Shown one piece after another: positions 54,503-62,266 of a stretch of 64,000 nucleotides of DNA. The notes under the pieces are model-generated. The model was not told the origin of the DNA. It made no database searches and saw only the letters and a program-made list of their open reading frames with translations. Origin of the DNA: Chryseobacterium sp. S0630 (GTDB lineage: Bacteria > Bacteroidota > Bacteroidia > Flavobacteriales > Weeksellaceae); contig NZ_JAMZGF010000003.1 of assembly GCF_024158915.1 (NCBI RefSeq), positions 62,001-126,000 of the forward strand. The letters are read 5' to 3'. Within the stretch, counting starts at the first letter, position 1; each line of letters opens with the position of its first letter. The translations under genes and the position numbers were made by a program.

Positions 54503-54562
54503 TGGACTACTCTATATGTTTAATCTGGTATACAAATGTAGTCCAAATTACCTATAATTTTG
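54503..54562. promoter_or_regulatory. Divergent promoter and operator of the MocR/ABM genes
   Basis: TGGACTAC (54503-54510) and GTAGTCCA (54538-54545) form an inverted operator 27 nt apart. TAATTTTG (54555-54562) fits the -7 box for the ABM gene at 54595. On the other strand CAAATGTA (54533-54540, reading TACATTTG) fits a -7 box for the MocR gene and overlaps the operator, consistent with autoregulation. Confidence 0.55.
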
Positions 54563-54594
54563 TCCTGTGAATCAAATAAATTTTAATTAAAAGT

Positions 54595-54930
54595 ATGATA
54601 GCTGTAATATTTGAAGTCGTACCTGAAGAAGGAAAGAAAGATGAATATCTGGATATAGCGAGATCACTAAAATCTGAGCTGGAAGTGATTCCTGGCTTTA
54701 TTTCGATTGAACGGTTTCAAAGTCTTGTAGACCCAAAAAAAATCCTCTCCCTGTCCTTTTGGGAAGATGAAAATAGTATAAAAGAATGGCGTAACAGAAC
54801 CACGCACAGGAAAGCACAACAGACAGGGCGGAATTCTGTGTTTGAAGATTACAGACTGCGTGTAGCTTCCGTCATACGGGATTATGGAATGTCTGAAAGA
54901 CAGGAAGCGCCTACAGATAATATCTTTTAA
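54595..54930 (+). CDS. Antibiotic biosynthesis monooxygenase (ABM) domain protein
   Basis: A 111-aa protein with the ABM fold: I-A-V-I-F-E-V-V-P-E, I-P-G-F-I-S-I-E-R-F and L-S-F-W-E-D-E-x-S-I-K-E-W-R. The true substrate of such proteins is usually unknown. It lies next to the divergent MocR-type gene, 22 nt before a GNAT gene in the same direction, so the three probably belong to one regulatory unit. Confidence 0.88.
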   Translation: MIAVIFEVVPEEGKKDEYLDIARSLKSELEVIPGFISIERFQSLVDPKKILSLSFWEDENSIKEWRNRTTHRKAQQTGRNSVFEDYRLRVASVIRDYGMSERQEAPTDNIF

Positions 54931-54952
54931 AATAATAATAAAAAAATAAAAA

Positions 54953-55360
54953 ATGATTACGTATCAAATTGAAGAAAACATTGGAATAGAAGAATTTACC
55001 CAGGTTTTGGTAAACTCTACATTAGGAGAAAGACGTCCCGTCAACGAACCAGAAAGAATAACAGAGATGCTACAGCATGCCAATCTTATTGCAACAGCCC
55101 GGGATAATGGGAAATTGATTGGAATATCAAGATCCTTAACCGATTTTGCCTTCTGTACTTATCTTTCGGATCTGGCTGTAGATGAGAATTATCAAAAGAA
55201 AGGCATTGGAAAAGAATTAATCCGATTGACAAAAGAACACACTCCAAAAGCTACATTGATTCTATTGGCAGCACCAAAAGCTGTAGGCTACTATCCTAAA
55301 ATCGGGATGAAACAGTGGGAACAGTGCTATATACTGAACAATGTGGAGGATTTGAAATAA
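54953..55360 (+). CDS. GNAT-family N-acetyltransferase
   Basis: A 135-aa acetyltransferase with L-S-D-L-A-V-D and the acetyl-CoA motif Q-K-K-G-I-G-K-E-L. Substrate unknown. It follows the ABM gene and is probably co-transcribed; a perfect hairpin follows. Confidence 0.88.
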   Translation: MITYQIEENIGIEEFTQVLVNSTLGERRPVNEPERITEMLQHANLIATARDNGKLIGISRSLTDFAFCTYLSDLAVDENYQKKGIGKELIRLTKEHTPKATLILLAAPKAVGYYPKIGMKQWEQCYILNNVEDLK

Positions 55361-55379
55361 TGAAATACCCCGGAAAATA

Positions 55380-55410
55380 AGAAGACATGTAATTTTAGTA
55401 CATGTCTTCT
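55380..55410 (+). terminator. Terminator of the ABM-GNAT unit
   Basis: AGAAGACATGT (55380-55390) pairs with ACATGTCTTCT (55400-55410), 11 bp, 9-nt loop, followed by TTT. Confidence 0.75.
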
Positions 55411-55425
55411 TTTAAGTATAATCAC

Positions 55426-55500
55426 TTATTTATATTGTTTTTTTATACCAGCCGAAATATTAATTCCAGAAAGTGGGCTAAGAAATTTTAATTGAGAATT
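55426..55500 (-). pseudogene. Fragment of a TonB-receptor 3' end
   Basis: On the minus strand this reads N-S-Q-L-K-F-L-S-P-L, then G-I-N-I-S-A-G and a stop, nearly identical to the C-terminus of the TonB receptor ending at 62267. The match stops sharply at 55500. The rest of the receptor is absent. It is a leftover of a second copy or of recombination. Confidence 0.6.
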
Positions 55501-55511
55501 GTTTGATTTCG

Positions 55512-55808
55512 TTATTTTATTCTAGCAGTTATTGTATCAAATTTTTCAAGCAATAGTAAATTATAAAGTTCTGTGACTTCGTTCCAATCTGTAGCCTGAT
55601 ATCTGGTTTGTTTTCCTTCAAAAATTACGAAAAGTGATAAATCTTTATTTACTTCAATTACATTTTCATTATCAGTTATAACTGAAACCCAAAATGCTCC
55701 ATGCTCTTCATCCATTAATTGAATGTCTGATATAGCTTTTATTATATCCTTTTCATCAATATTGTCTTTTTGATAGCCGTCAGTATATTGAATATAATTT
55801 TCTGTCAT
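55512..55808 (-). CDS. Hypothetical small acidic protein
   Basis: A 98-aa protein without signal peptide or membrane helix. It has an acidic pI and blocks such as D-E-E-H-G-A-F-W-V-S-V and T-D-W-N-E-V-T-E-L-Y. Size and style resemble immunity proteins of toxin systems, but no toxin gene is adjacent and I cannot assign a family. It sits right beside the TonB-receptor fragment. Confidence 0.45.
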   Translation of the reverse strand: MTENYIQYTDGYQKDNIDEKDIIKAISDIQLMDEEHGAFWVSVITDNENVIEVNKDLSLFVIFEGKQTRYQATDWNEVTELYNLLLLEKFDTITARIK

Positions 55809-55963
55809 ATTATCGTTTTTTGAAATTTAGGTACTTTATTATTCTAAAAAATCGTATAAATAAATTAGTAGCCAAATTGTTATTCCTGTTTTCACTTTTA
55901 AGCTTCTTACTTGATTCTCTGATATCTTCAACAATTATAAAAAATGATTTCATATAATATCTC

Positions 55964-57202
55964 TTACCTGTTAAACGGATATTCATTAATCCAATGAAAA
56001 TTCCTTTTGTTTAAAGGATAATCTTCCTTTTTCTTTCTTATTGTTTTTATTTTTACAGAATCACGACCCTTGTTTCCAGTAAAAATGATACTATCTTTTT
56101 GAATATTGTAATGCAGGTAAGCATATAGGTCTTGATGATCTATTTTACGAAGCATAAGTGTTTTCTTTTCAGTATCTAAAACACTCTGAAACGCTTTAGT
56201 ACTGTCATTGTTCAGGATTACTTTTGTCCGGCTTGGAGAACTTATTAATATTTTTTTCCAGCCAATGGAATCGTTGCATGGTATTTCCTGGTTGTTTATG
56301 ATAAATTTATCCACAATATAAGCGCTTTCCATCGGAGTAGTCGGAGTTGTATAAAACAGTGCTGATGAAGAACTTAATATGAAAAATGCTACTACAAGCC
56401 ATTTGAATACAATAACTGTAATACTCTTCCACTTTTTGTCAAATGTTCTTTTTTGAAAACGTAATTGTGATGGCTGATGCAAGATAAAAAAACGATATAA
56501 AGCCATTGCATCACCGCTTACAATGAAGAGACAGAGCAAAACAATATGACTGGAAAATATTTTAACCGGCACATCATAGAAAAAGTTCAACAGAGCTACA
56601 TTAATCATCACTGTCATGGAAAAAAGCGCACCAAAAGTTTTGGTTCTCCTGAAAAGAAGCAAAAGTCCACCCATAACTTCCAACAATCCGGAAACAAATG
56701 TATAACCACTGGAAGTTCCCATCATAGTCCATACCATCCCCATTGGTGACATATCTCCAACTTTTTCTTCCAGTCTGCCAATTGAATTTGCAGGAAACTG
56801 TCCGTCGTGTAGCTTTGCAAAACCGTACGAAAGCATTATCATGGCTACATAATAGCGTGCTACTACTACCGTAAACCAATGAAGATCTTTAAATGTCCGT
56901 TGTTTTTTATCTGCAAGAAGTATAATGAGTGCAGCCATTACCGCTAAGCCAATATTTACAATCACTACCCAATAATCTAATGTAGTATCGCCGCTGCCAG
57001 TCATTGTAATATATTCTACCTGTGTTTGCTGAAAAACATTTTTACACAACCACAAGACTCCACTCTTGTGTATTCCTGCTAAAGGTGAAAACTGAGAGGT
57101 AAAAATAAAAAGATACCCATAAGAAATAACAAACAAATGCAGGAAACGTAGTACAGCATTGTGCTTTCCTAGATTGGGAAAAGTGACCGGTTTTGTATCC
57201 AT
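55964..57202 (-). CDS. DoxX-like polytopic membrane protein
   Basis: A 412-aa protein with about eight membrane helices in the first 275 residues. G-F-A-K-L-H-D-G-Q-F-P and L-L-E-V-M-G-G-L-L-L-L fit DoxX/HTTM-type membrane proteins. The last 130 residues are a soluble, beta-rich domain. Function unknown. First of several minus-strand genes with related direction. Confidence 0.7.
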   Translation of the reverse strand: MDTKPVTFPNLGKHNAVLRFLHLFVISYGYLFIFTSQFSPLAGIHKSGVLWLCKNVFQQTQVEYITMTGSGDTTLDYWVVIVNIGLAVMAALIILLADKKQRTFKDLHWFTVVVARYYVAMIMLSYGFAKLHDGQFPANSIGRLEEKVGDMSPMGMVWTMMGTSSGYTFVSGLLEVMGGLLLLFRRTKTFGALFSMTVMINVALLNFFYDVPVKIFSSHIVLLCLFIVSGDAMALYRFFILHQPSQLRFQKRTFDKKWKSITVIVFKWLVVAFFILSSSSALFYTTPTTPMESAYIVDKFIINNQEIPCNDSIGWKKILISSPSRTKVILNNDSTKAFQSVLDTEKKTLMLRKIDHQDLYAYLHYNIQKDSIIFTGNKGRDSVKIKTIRKKKEDYPLNKRNFHWINEYPFNR

Positions 57203-57301
57203 ATTAATAATATTTATTTAAGATAAAAAAGCTCGCATTAATCATATAAATTTTCAGATCGTTTTTGATATATTTTGGGTGAAATTTAAAAGCTCTATCA
57301 T

Positions 57302-58051
57302 TTATTTCTCTGTATCAAATCCAAGCTTCTTTCTAAATTCAAGAGTTAGCTTGTAACTTTCTTCAATTGGAACTTCCTTTTTCGATCCTTTACTAATATC
57401 CTTACCTTGTTCTGTCCATAAGTAAGGAAAAAAGCTGAATACCTGGTCGCCTTTAAGTTTTGCTACATCTTTTTTCCAATTTGCCCATCTGTATTCTTTG
57501 TAAAATTCATCAAGATTTTTATTAAAACAAAAATTCAGAAATTCCGTGTAAGTAATATCAAGAGGTTCATATTCCAAATTATCTGGTGCCAAATAATACA
57601 CTTTTCCTAAATCGTTTCCAAGTCCTCCGCCATTCAGAATGAAAATACCTCCTATTGCATCGTCAGCAATTAAAAGATATGGAATTGGCTGTCCATAATC
57701 CTCAAATGTTTTTCCTCTATTCCATTCCGGCAATGACCTGCTTAGCTTCTCACTACCTGAACCAAGAATTCTTATCCAGCCATTATCAACAAAAAGTCCC
57801 CCTGTCATGTATACAATTGAACCCATTGGAGATTTGGTTGTAACTTGGGTTTTATATAAAGCATCCTTTGCTTTGTTGCTATCTACTGGCAATATTTCCA
57901 CTTTATTTTTTGCGGTGTCTATCCATTCTTTTACAAGAATCCAGCCTGGATCTTTATCGTTTATTAATTCATCAATAGAGCGCATTTTTGTTTGTCCATA
58001 AGTTGTTAATGAGAATAAGGATAATATAATAATTGTCAAACATTTTATCAT
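57302..58051 (-). CDS. DUF2625 exported protein
   Basis: About 249 aa from the ATG at 58051 (M-I-K-C-L-T-I-I-I-L...), which gives a signal peptide; an in-frame ATG at 58090 is less likely. Family features: D-P-G-W-I-L-V-K-E-W, G-W-I-R-I-L-G-S-G, Y-L-L-I-A-D-D-A-I-G-G and F-S-F-F-P-Y-L-W-T. The usual DUF2625 protein is cytoplasmic; this copy has a signal sequence. Function unknown. Confidence 0.82.
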   Translation of the reverse strand: MIKCLTIIILSLFSLTTYGQTKMRSIDELINDKDPGWILVKEWIDTAKNKVEILPVDSNKAKDALYKTQVTTKSPMGSIVYMTGGLFVDNGWIRILGSGSEKLSRSLPEWNRGKTFEDYGQPIPYLLIADDAIGGIFILNGGGLGNDLGKVYYLAPDNLEYEPLDITYTEFLNFCFNKNLDEFYKEYRWANWKKDVAKLKGDQVFSFFPYLWTEQGKDISKGSKKEVPIEESYKLTLEFRKKLGFDTEK

Positions 58052-58100
58052 GCTGTTTAGTTTTCTAAAATGATAGTTAGTTGTATACATTTTTCTGTCA

Positions 58101-59093
58101 TTATTTTATCTCAATTTTATGATAAGCAATCCATCGTTTTAAGTTCCCTACCATTCTTTTTAAATGATCTTCATTCAGGAAAATATTGGTCCAATATTCA
58201 AATCTGTCGCACTGAACACTTATATAATAGTTCATAATGGCCAGACATGCGTAATGTAAAAACTTTTTTTCTTCGGGAGTAATTTTAGTTATGGTCTCAT
58301 ACCCTTTTATAAAGCTATCTGCTTTTGCCTCATATTCCTCTTGGTTCAAATGGGTTGTAAATAGCTGAAATAGAAAATAAGAAATATCAAAGCATAAATA
58401 ACCATTACCACAAAAATCAAAGTCAAAGAATGTGATTTCTTTTTCGTTATCAATGTGTAAATTATCAAACCACACATCAAGATGAACCGCTCCATATCTC
58501 ATGTTCTGTTGGTCTGCATTTTCCAACTTTAGCGTTAAAAAATTGGAAAGATTTTCTAAAAATTCAATTTCGGTAGTGTTTTTACTATAGAATTTTTTTG
58601 TCCTTATAACTGGGTTCTTGAGAAGGTTTTGAGCATTGTAAGACATTCTCATCAGTTCTACATTTTCTGTTGATTGATGAACTTTAGCTAATGCTTGTCC
58701 AATCAGAAAGCTGGTTTCGGGTGAGAATTTTGCTGTTTTTATACCTTTAGCATATGAAAATAAAACGCCAAATCTTGTTCCTTCCGGAGCTTCTATTTTC
58801 TGGATAAACTTGTTTGATTGATCTGCTATGGGAAAAGCAACTTGTCGGTCTGCTTCTTTCAGGTGATTGAGAAGTCTTAGTTCTTCTTGAATTTCTAATT
58901 CAGTTCGCCAATCATGGGTGCACACTCTAAAAACGTATTTGTTTTCGCCATCATGAACGATGTATAAATGGTTCATCGCAAGCCGGAAAATGCTGCATTC
59001 TGTTTTGTCGGTTAGTCCATACTTTTCTTGAATAAGTTGACCAAGTCTATCAGGTGAAAGTGTACTGTTTATTGTAGGAAATTTCTCTGTCAT
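58101..59093 (-). CDS. APH-family phosphotransferase
   Basis: A 330-aa kinase-like protein. The catalytic-loop motif is H-L-D-V-W-F-D-N-L and the metal-binding motif is F-F-D-F-D-F-C-G. Related proteins phosphorylate aminoglycosides, choline, homoserine or other small molecules; the target here is unknown. The N-lobe R-L-A-M-N-H-L-Y-I-V and Y-V-F-R-V are visible. It is complete. Confidence 0.85.
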   Translation of the reverse strand: MTEKFPTINSTLSPDRLGQLIQEKYGLTDKTECSIFRLAMNHLYIVHDGENKYVFRVCTHDWRTELEIQEELRLLNHLKEADRQVAFPIADQSNKFIQKIEAPEGTRFGVLFSYAKGIKTAKFSPETSFLIGQALAKVHQSTENVELMRMSYNAQNLLKNPVIRTKKFYSKNTTEIEFLENLSNFLTLKLENADQQNMRYGAVHLDVWFDNLHIDNEKEITFFDFDFCGNGYLCFDISYFLFQLFTTHLNQEEYEAKADSFIKGYETITKITPEEKKFLHYACLAIMNYYISVQCDRFEYWTNIFLNEDHLKRMVGNLKRWIAYHKIEIK

Positions 59094-59171
59094 GTAATTC
59101 TCGTTCGTAGCTGGTTATATAGTTTGTGCAATTTCGTTAACATTTTTCGATTTTACACATATTACATCCGT

Positions 59172-60329
59172 TTATTTAGCTATTTCCTGCAATTCGATTT
59201 CTAAATCCTTCTTTTCCTTTTCTTTATAAAATTCAGAATTTGCTAATGAAATATTGAATTCTTTGACAGTTGCAGAATAATCCTGTTGCAGTAAGATTTT
59301 AGCCTTTATAATATTTAAATAAGCCTCTGAAAAATTTGGATAAGAATCTATAAGGATTTTCCATGCCTGAATAGCTTTGTCATATTGTTTTTCATTATAA
59401 AATGCCCATCCTTTTCCATTTAAAATACCCAATGAAAAATTTAGATTAACACCGTAATTGGATCGTATTTCTTTATCCAAAGATGATTTGATGCTCAAGT
59501 CTGTTTGCTTATTTGATATATACTTCGACTGAATGGCAGACCAATCTTCAAATATCTCGTAAAGAGCTGTATTAATAAGTAAACCTGGCGTTGCATTATG
59601 ATCTGCTTTTTTAAACTCATATCCTTTCATATCCAGAAAGGGATTGTTAATTTTCTTAATGATGGAATCCATTTTCACGAAATCTTCGGGATAATCGTTT
59701 CCGATTCCATAGCGATAATATTTTTTTGTATGAAAAGAGCGCTTATTGAATTGGCTTATAGAATCTGTTAAGTCAACATTTTTCTGAGTAAAAAACGGGC
59801 TCATAGAAATAATTCCATTCAAGTCATTTATTCTGGAATTCAATAATGAGGTTGTAAAATATCCATATCTGGAATGACCGATTAACACTCTAAAAGCAGA
59901 GGCTTTGTACTCTCTTTCAGCTAATGGGATGAGTTGGTCAAATATAAATTTTTCATTCTCCAGTGCAAGGCCGTTGGGATCAGAAATTTTATACTGTGTT
60001 TCAAGATAGCGGTATCTTTGTTCTGATTCAACGCTTATTATGATAGAGGAAGGAATTTGTTCATTACTCGTTAAATAGTCAATTGTATTGAGAATATAAT
60101 GATTACTTCTTTTATTTTGCCGATCAAATACAATGATTAATGGGAATTTATTCCCGGACTTCTTTTGCCATTCTATGGGCACCATTACAGAAATCTTTTT
60201 CTCAAATCCAAGACTTGTTGATTTTAATGTTGTGTCTTTTAGTATTTTATATCTTTCATAATTCTGGGCAAGCAGTGAAGAAGTTGCTGAAGTGAAAATT
60301 AAAAGAAAGAGTAAATACTTTTTTATCAT
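59172..60329 (-). CDS. Exported alpha/beta hydrolase with TPR-like tail
   Basis: A 385-aa protein with signal peptide (L-L-A-Q). The esterase-type hydrolase has P-L-I-I-V-F-D-R, nucleophile motif G-H-S-R-Y-G (Ser near residue 150) and a possible His in A-D-H-N. The last 100 residues form TPR-like helices (A-F-Y-N-E-K-Q-Y-D-K-A-I-Q-A-W). The family includes IroE-like esterases, but the substrate here is unknown. Confidence 0.8.
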   Translation of the reverse strand: MIKKYLLFLLIFTSATSSLLAQNYERYKILKDTTLKSTSLGFEKKISVMVPIEWQKKSGNKFPLIIVFDRQNKRSNHYILNTIDYLTSNEQIPSSIIISVESEQRYRYLETQYKISDPNGLALENEKFIFDQLIPLAEREYKASAFRVLIGHSRYGYFTTSLLNSRINDLNGIISMSPFFTQKNVDLTDSISQFNKRSFHTKKYYRYGIGNDYPEDFVKMDSIIKKINNPFLDMKGYEFKKADHNATPGLLINTALYEIFEDWSAIQSKYISNKQTDLSIKSSLDKEIRSNYGVNLNFSLGILNGKGWAFYNEKQYDKAIQAWKILIDSYPNFSEAYLNIIKAKILLQQDYSATVKEFNISLANSEFYKEKEKKDLEIELQEIAK

Positions 60330-60358
60330 GGCAATTGGTGTAAATATCAGTTAAGACT

Positions 60359-60366
60359 CAAATTTA
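60359..60366 (-). promoter_or_regulatory. Putative -7 box of the esterase gene
   Basis: Plus CAAATTTA reads TAAATTTG on the minus strand, 30 nt from the ATG at 60329. No strong -33 TTG. Confidence 0.35.
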
Positions 60367-60427
60367 CGGATTGTGTTTATATAAAATTTGCAATGATGGG
60401 AATGTTTTTTCGATTTTACCCATAAAA

Positions 60428-60455
60428 AGCTCCAAAGTACAATTACTTTGGAGCT
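60428..60455 (-). terminator. Terminator of the BspA-like gene
   Basis: AGCTCCAAAGT (60428-60438) pairs with ACTTTGGAGCT (60445-60455) with a 6-nt loop and an A-run on the plus strand, giving a U-tail on the minus strand. Confidence 0.75.
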
Positions 60456-60487
60456 AAATTTAAATAGCTAACCTTTCTGCTGTTCTA

Positions 60488-61981
60488 CTATTGCTTAGTG
60501 ATTTTATTGAAAAAAGTATCACCTTTAAAGATATAGTCTCCTGAAGGATATTCAGTAAGATCGATGGTGTTTTTCCCTTTTCTAAATAATATATTTTTAA
60601 TGAGGTTACCGTTATTATCATATAAATAAACATTTTCGTCTACTGAGGATTCCACGTTGATCACTCCTGTCGTTGGATTAGGATACGCGGAAGTTTTCGT
60701 TTTTGGGGAAACTTCTCTTGTTGACAGAAAACAGCCGGAAATATAGGAATCTCCAATAATATTAAACCCTTTGTTGATCAGTTGGGCTCTCGCCAGCATC
60801 GCTTGCGGTGTAGAATAAACCAATCCTGTTGCATCTATAGTTCCGGATGTTATGGTTGAGCTCGTCCATGTAGGATTACTATTCAGAGCGATGAGAAAAT
60901 TGCTGTAATTTGTACATGATAAGCCGGCATTTTTAAATCCGAAATAGATTGAATTCCAGCTGAAGTTCTGAAGCTGGATATTCCACGCAGAAATATCCTG
61001 GTCAAAATGTGAAGCATCTGCAAACATATTAAATCCGGCAAAATAATCAGCCTTACTTACATCCCAGTTTCCGATGGGCTGATTGAATGATACTGCATTT
61101 TCAAACATATGCTCAAAATCTGTTACTTTACCTGTATTCCAGTTATTAAGCGGCTGATTAAATGCTTTCGCATTATAGAATATATAGCGGAAATTAGTAG
61201 CATTTTCTGTGTTCCATGAATTTAATGGCTGGTTGAAAGCTATGGCATCTGAAAACATAGATGAGAAATCAGTTCCGGATGTTGTGTTCCAGGCTGAAAT
61301 ATCCTGATTGAAAGAAGACGCAGAGGAAAACATGCTGCTGAAATTGGTTACTTTTGACGTATCCCAGTTTCCGATGTTCTGATTAAACAGAGTTGCTCCG
61401 CTGAACATACCGCTCATGTCCGTAATACGGAATGGATTCCAATAAGAAAATGAAGTATGGCCTGTCAAAGATGAACAGTTAAGGAACATTTGTGATAAAC
61501 TGGTTATCTGTGTCATATCTGGAGTATCTGCAGCCGTTACGTTAAGATTGGGACAGTTGGCGAATGCTCTGTCGAATTGCTGAAGCCATGTCGTATTTCC
61601 CCACTGACTCAATTCTATAAGTTCCTGATTTCCTCCGGGAGGTATAGTGCCCGTATTGGCCCTGAACCCGTAAAATAATCCGTTACCGCTGAATACTTTT
61701 AATTCGTAAGTGGCCTGCAGAGGATCTGGATGGAATGATGGCCCAAAATAGATGAGCATAGGTTCATTGCTGCTAGAGGTTACATAATCAAACATCCCGT
61801 TATGCTCAGGATATCCTACTTCTTCCCAGTGAATGGTGTAATCGGTTCCTGTGCCGCCGAACCTTATGGAATGATCGATAATGCCGTTTGCATTGGGTTT
61901 CCAGATGGTAGTAAATTCATTCTGCGCATAGGAAATGCAAAATAAAAGAAGAAAAATGATTATTAGTTGTTTTTTACACAT
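60488..61981 (-). CDS. BspA-like repeat surface protein with T9SS sorting tail
   Basis: A 497-aa protein with a signal peptide, about seven repeats of the BspA-like (DUF285) type between residues 150 and 345 (W-N-T/W-D-x-S-K-V-T-x-F-x-x-M-F) and a C-terminal domain with Y-P-N-P-T-T-G-V-I-N-V, N-G-N-L-I-K and the final K-Q. The last part is a type A sorting domain of the type IX secretion system. It is probably a secreted surface adhesin. Confidence 0.88.
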   Translation of the reverse strand: MCKKQLIIIFLLLFCISYAQNEFTTIWKPNANGIIDHSIRFGGTGTDYTIHWEEVGYPEHNGMFDYVTSSSNEPMLIYFGPSFHPDPLQATYELKVFSGNGLFYGFRANTGTIPPGGNQELIELSQWGNTTWLQQFDRAFANCPNLNVTAADTPDMTQITSLSQMFLNCSSLTGHTSFSYWNPFRITDMSGMFSGATLFNQNIGNWDTSKVTNFSSMFSSASSFNQDISAWNTTSGTDFSSMFSDAIAFNQPLNSWNTENATNFRYIFYNAKAFNQPLNNWNTGKVTDFEHMFENAVSFNQPIGNWDVSKADYFAGFNMFADASHFDQDISAWNIQLQNFSWNSIYFGFKNAGLSCTNYSNFLIALNSNPTWTSSTITSGTIDATGLVYSTPQAMLARAQLINKGFNIIGDSYISGCFLSTREVSPKTKTSAYPNPTTGVINVESSVDENVYLYDNNGNLIKNILFRKGKNTIDLTEYPSGDYIFKGDTFFNKITKQ

Positions 61982-62063
61982 AGATTAAAAGAGGTTTTGT
62001 TAGGTTAAAATTGGGTTTAGTAAGACAATTAATTTCCCGGGATTCTTTATCTTATCTCTAATA

Positions 62064-62071
62064 CAAAGGTA
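62064..62071 (-). promoter_or_regulatory. Putative -7 box of the BspA-like gene
   Basis: Plus CAAAGGTA reads TACCTTTG on the minus strand, about 83 nt from the ATG at 61981. Confidence 0.3.
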
Positions 62072-62223
62072 CTTACGCACAGCGACAGAACTCGTCGTAT
62101 TAAAAGTTATGACCTCTTTTTTTTAGTTTTTTTTGATTAATTTTTGTGTAAATAGACAGGGTAAAAACAGCCAGAAATAGTTTGCATTCTAAGAAGGATT
62201 TTGAATAGATAACCTAAAAAAAA

Positions 62224-62254
62224 TCTGCAGCTATTAATGACTAATAGCTGCAGA
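62224..62254 (-). terminator. Terminator of the TonB receptor gene
   Basis: TCTGCAGCTATTA (62224-62236) pairs with TAATAGCTGCAGA (62242-62254) around ATGAC; seven As precede it on the plus strand, a U-tail on the minus strand. Confidence 0.75.
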
Positions 62255-62266
62255 AATGAGATTGAT

